Assembly (NCBI GenBank): GCA_020047885.1
Contig: JAIFNF010000013.1
Span: forward strand, 1 to 6,530
Direction of reading: 5' to 3'
DNA: 6,530 bases
DNA from: Gammaproteobacteria bacterium
GTDB taxonomy: Bacteria > Pseudomonadota > Gammaproteobacteria > Competibacterales > Competibacteraceae
Positions 5,948-6,530 of the stretch are shown here, one piece after another; position 1 is the first letter of the stretch, and every line of letters starts with the position of its first letter. The position numbers and the translations under genes were made by a program. Below the pieces are notes generated by a model that ran no database searches, was not told where the DNA came from, and was given only the letters and a program-made list of their open reading frames with translations.

Positions 5948-6232
5948 TTGACCGAACGAGTGGCGGCGCAGACTGGCAAGCTACTCAGTCTCAACGGCGA
6001 CTACACCTTTGCGCAGGTGCATCGCCGACTGATGGAGCGCTGGGGCGAACGCTTCGCACTGACCCGCGCCGTGCAACGGATATTGCGTTCGATGGTCAGC
6101 TGGGGCACATTGCAGGAAGGAACAACGGCAGGCGGGTATCGATCCCGGCTCCAACAAATTTCGGTGACGGAACCGGTAACGCTGCTACCGCTCGAAGGAT
6201 TGTTGCACGCCGAGGGGCATGGGTTGGATTGA
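5948..6232 (+). CDS. Uncharacterised 94-codon ORF, possibly a gene fragment
   Basis: This stretch starts nine bases after the permease stop and in the same frame. The only possible starts near its beginning are TTG (5948) and GTG (5960), neither with a Shine-Dalgarno. The translation looks coding: LLSLNGDYTFAQVHRRLMER, then FALTRAVQRILRSMVSWGTL (about 37-56), which suggests a winged-helix-like DNA-binding fold, then VTEPVTLLPLEGLLHAEG near the end. I do not recognise the family securely. The absence of a proper start and the abrupt ending just before a REP-like hairpin suggest the middle of a longer gene whose ends have been lost. Alternatively it is a small protein translated by reinitiation from the permease. 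Overlapping ORFs in other frames look like non-coding shadows. Confidence 0.45.
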   Translation: MTERVAAQTGKLLSLNGDYTFAQVHRRLMERWGERFALTRAVQRILRSMVSWGTLQEGTTAGGYRSRLQQISVTEPVTLLPLEGLLHAEGHGLD

Positions 6233-6241
6233 GCCGTGTAG

Positions 6242-6271
6242 GTTGGGTTGCTGTCTTTTTGGCAACCCAAC
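6242..6271. repeat. REP-like inverted repeat (GTAGGTTGGGTT type)
   Basis: GTTGGGTTGC (6242-6251) and GCAACCCAAC (6262-6271) are perfect 10-bp arms around a 10-base loop. With flanking TGTAG on the left and ATTC on the right, this matches the style of TAGGTTGGGTT...AACCCAACATT intergenic repeats found in many gammaproteobacteria, often linked with REP-associated tyrosine transposases. It lies ten bases past the 94-codon ORF. No T-run follows on either strand, so it is not a typical intrinsic terminator, though the hairpin could stabilise the 3' end of the permease transcript. Confidence 0.65.
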
Positions 6272-6530
6272 ATTCAATCAACCGGTATAACTGACTGCTG
6301 CACTGGAGACCGCGCCATGATCTGTTATGGGTGATTGAGCGTTCATCAATGGCTCGGCTCCGGTGAGCAAAGACGTTATACTCAAGGCAATGAAGAACTA
6401 TCAATGAGTAGAAAAGAGATCATCAAAAATATAATTGCTGAATAGAGTTGTTCATCAATAAAATCACCTAACTTATTGAACTAAAAATGAGTTTTTGAGG
6501 TTCCAGAGGCCGGCAGCGGCAAAAATAAAG
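6272..6530. other. Intergenic region without a recognisable gene
   Basis: I see no supportable gene here on either strand. The right part (about 6400-6490) is clearly richer in A and T than the rest of the window. A TATACT box (6377-6382) resembles a -10 element, but lacks a -35. A 13-codon ORF starts at the ATG at 6404 (MSRKEIIKNIIAE), without a clear ribosome site and too short to judge. The 10-base word GTTCATCAAT occurs at 6341-6350 and 6450-6459. The final bases return to GC-rich sequence, possibly the approach to the next gene. Confidence 0.5.

Noticed and set aside
5746..6294. Plus-strand ORF of 182 codons overlapping the permease end
   Set aside because: It is out of frame with the clear permease C-terminus and its composition looks like a frame shadow.
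6096..6404. Minus-strand ORF of 102 codons over the REP-like element
   Set aside because: It reads through the repeat hairpin, has no recognisable motif or ribosome site.

Overview
The window looks like chromosomal DNA from a moderately GC-rich gammaproteobacterium. The evidence is the housekeeping-type gene content (a PabB homologue, a LolC/FtsX-like permease, a SprA-related protein), tight gene packing, AAGGAG ribosome sites, and one GTAGGTTGGGTT-type inverted repeat of a sort scattered through many gammaproteobacterial genomes. A Competibacter- or Chromatiales-like host would fit, but this is a guess from sequence style.

Layout from left to right. The minus strand carries the N-terminal 97 residues of aminodeoxychorismate synthase component I (pabB, 1-293, cut by the window edge), preceded by a possible 16-codon leader ORF whose stop overlaps the pabB start. 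Facing away is a SprA-related putative zinc metalloprotease (467-1162) with HEMAH and a double CQC motif. After an AT-rich promoter-like gap comes a two-gene plus-strand operon: a VWA-domain protein (1327-2241) and, 18 bases on, a divergent adenylosuccinate-synthetase-like enzyme (2260-3549). A class I SAM-dependent methyltransferase on the minus strand (3413-4588) overlaps the synthetase tail-to-tail by 137 bases. Divergent from it, after about 105 bases, is a LolC/E-, MacB/FtsX-type ABC permease (4694-5938) with no visible Shine-Dalgarno and no ATPase partner in the window. It is followed in the same frame by a 94-codon coding-like stretch that may be a gene fragment (5948-6232), a REP-like hairpin (6242-6271), and about 250 bases of AT-richer DNA without a recognisable gene.

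The most interesting part is the VWA plus synthetase-like pair. The second protein keeps the P-loop-like GDEGKG, the catalytic GHT histidine and the EGAQG segment of adenylosuccinate synthetases. It has replaced the IMP-contact loop and the arginine-rich aspartate-binding loop, so it is unlikely to be the housekeeping PurA. Its tight coupling to a metal-binding VWA protein suggests an uncharacterised two-gene module acting on a nucleotide or related substrate. That function is inference, not something the sequence proves.
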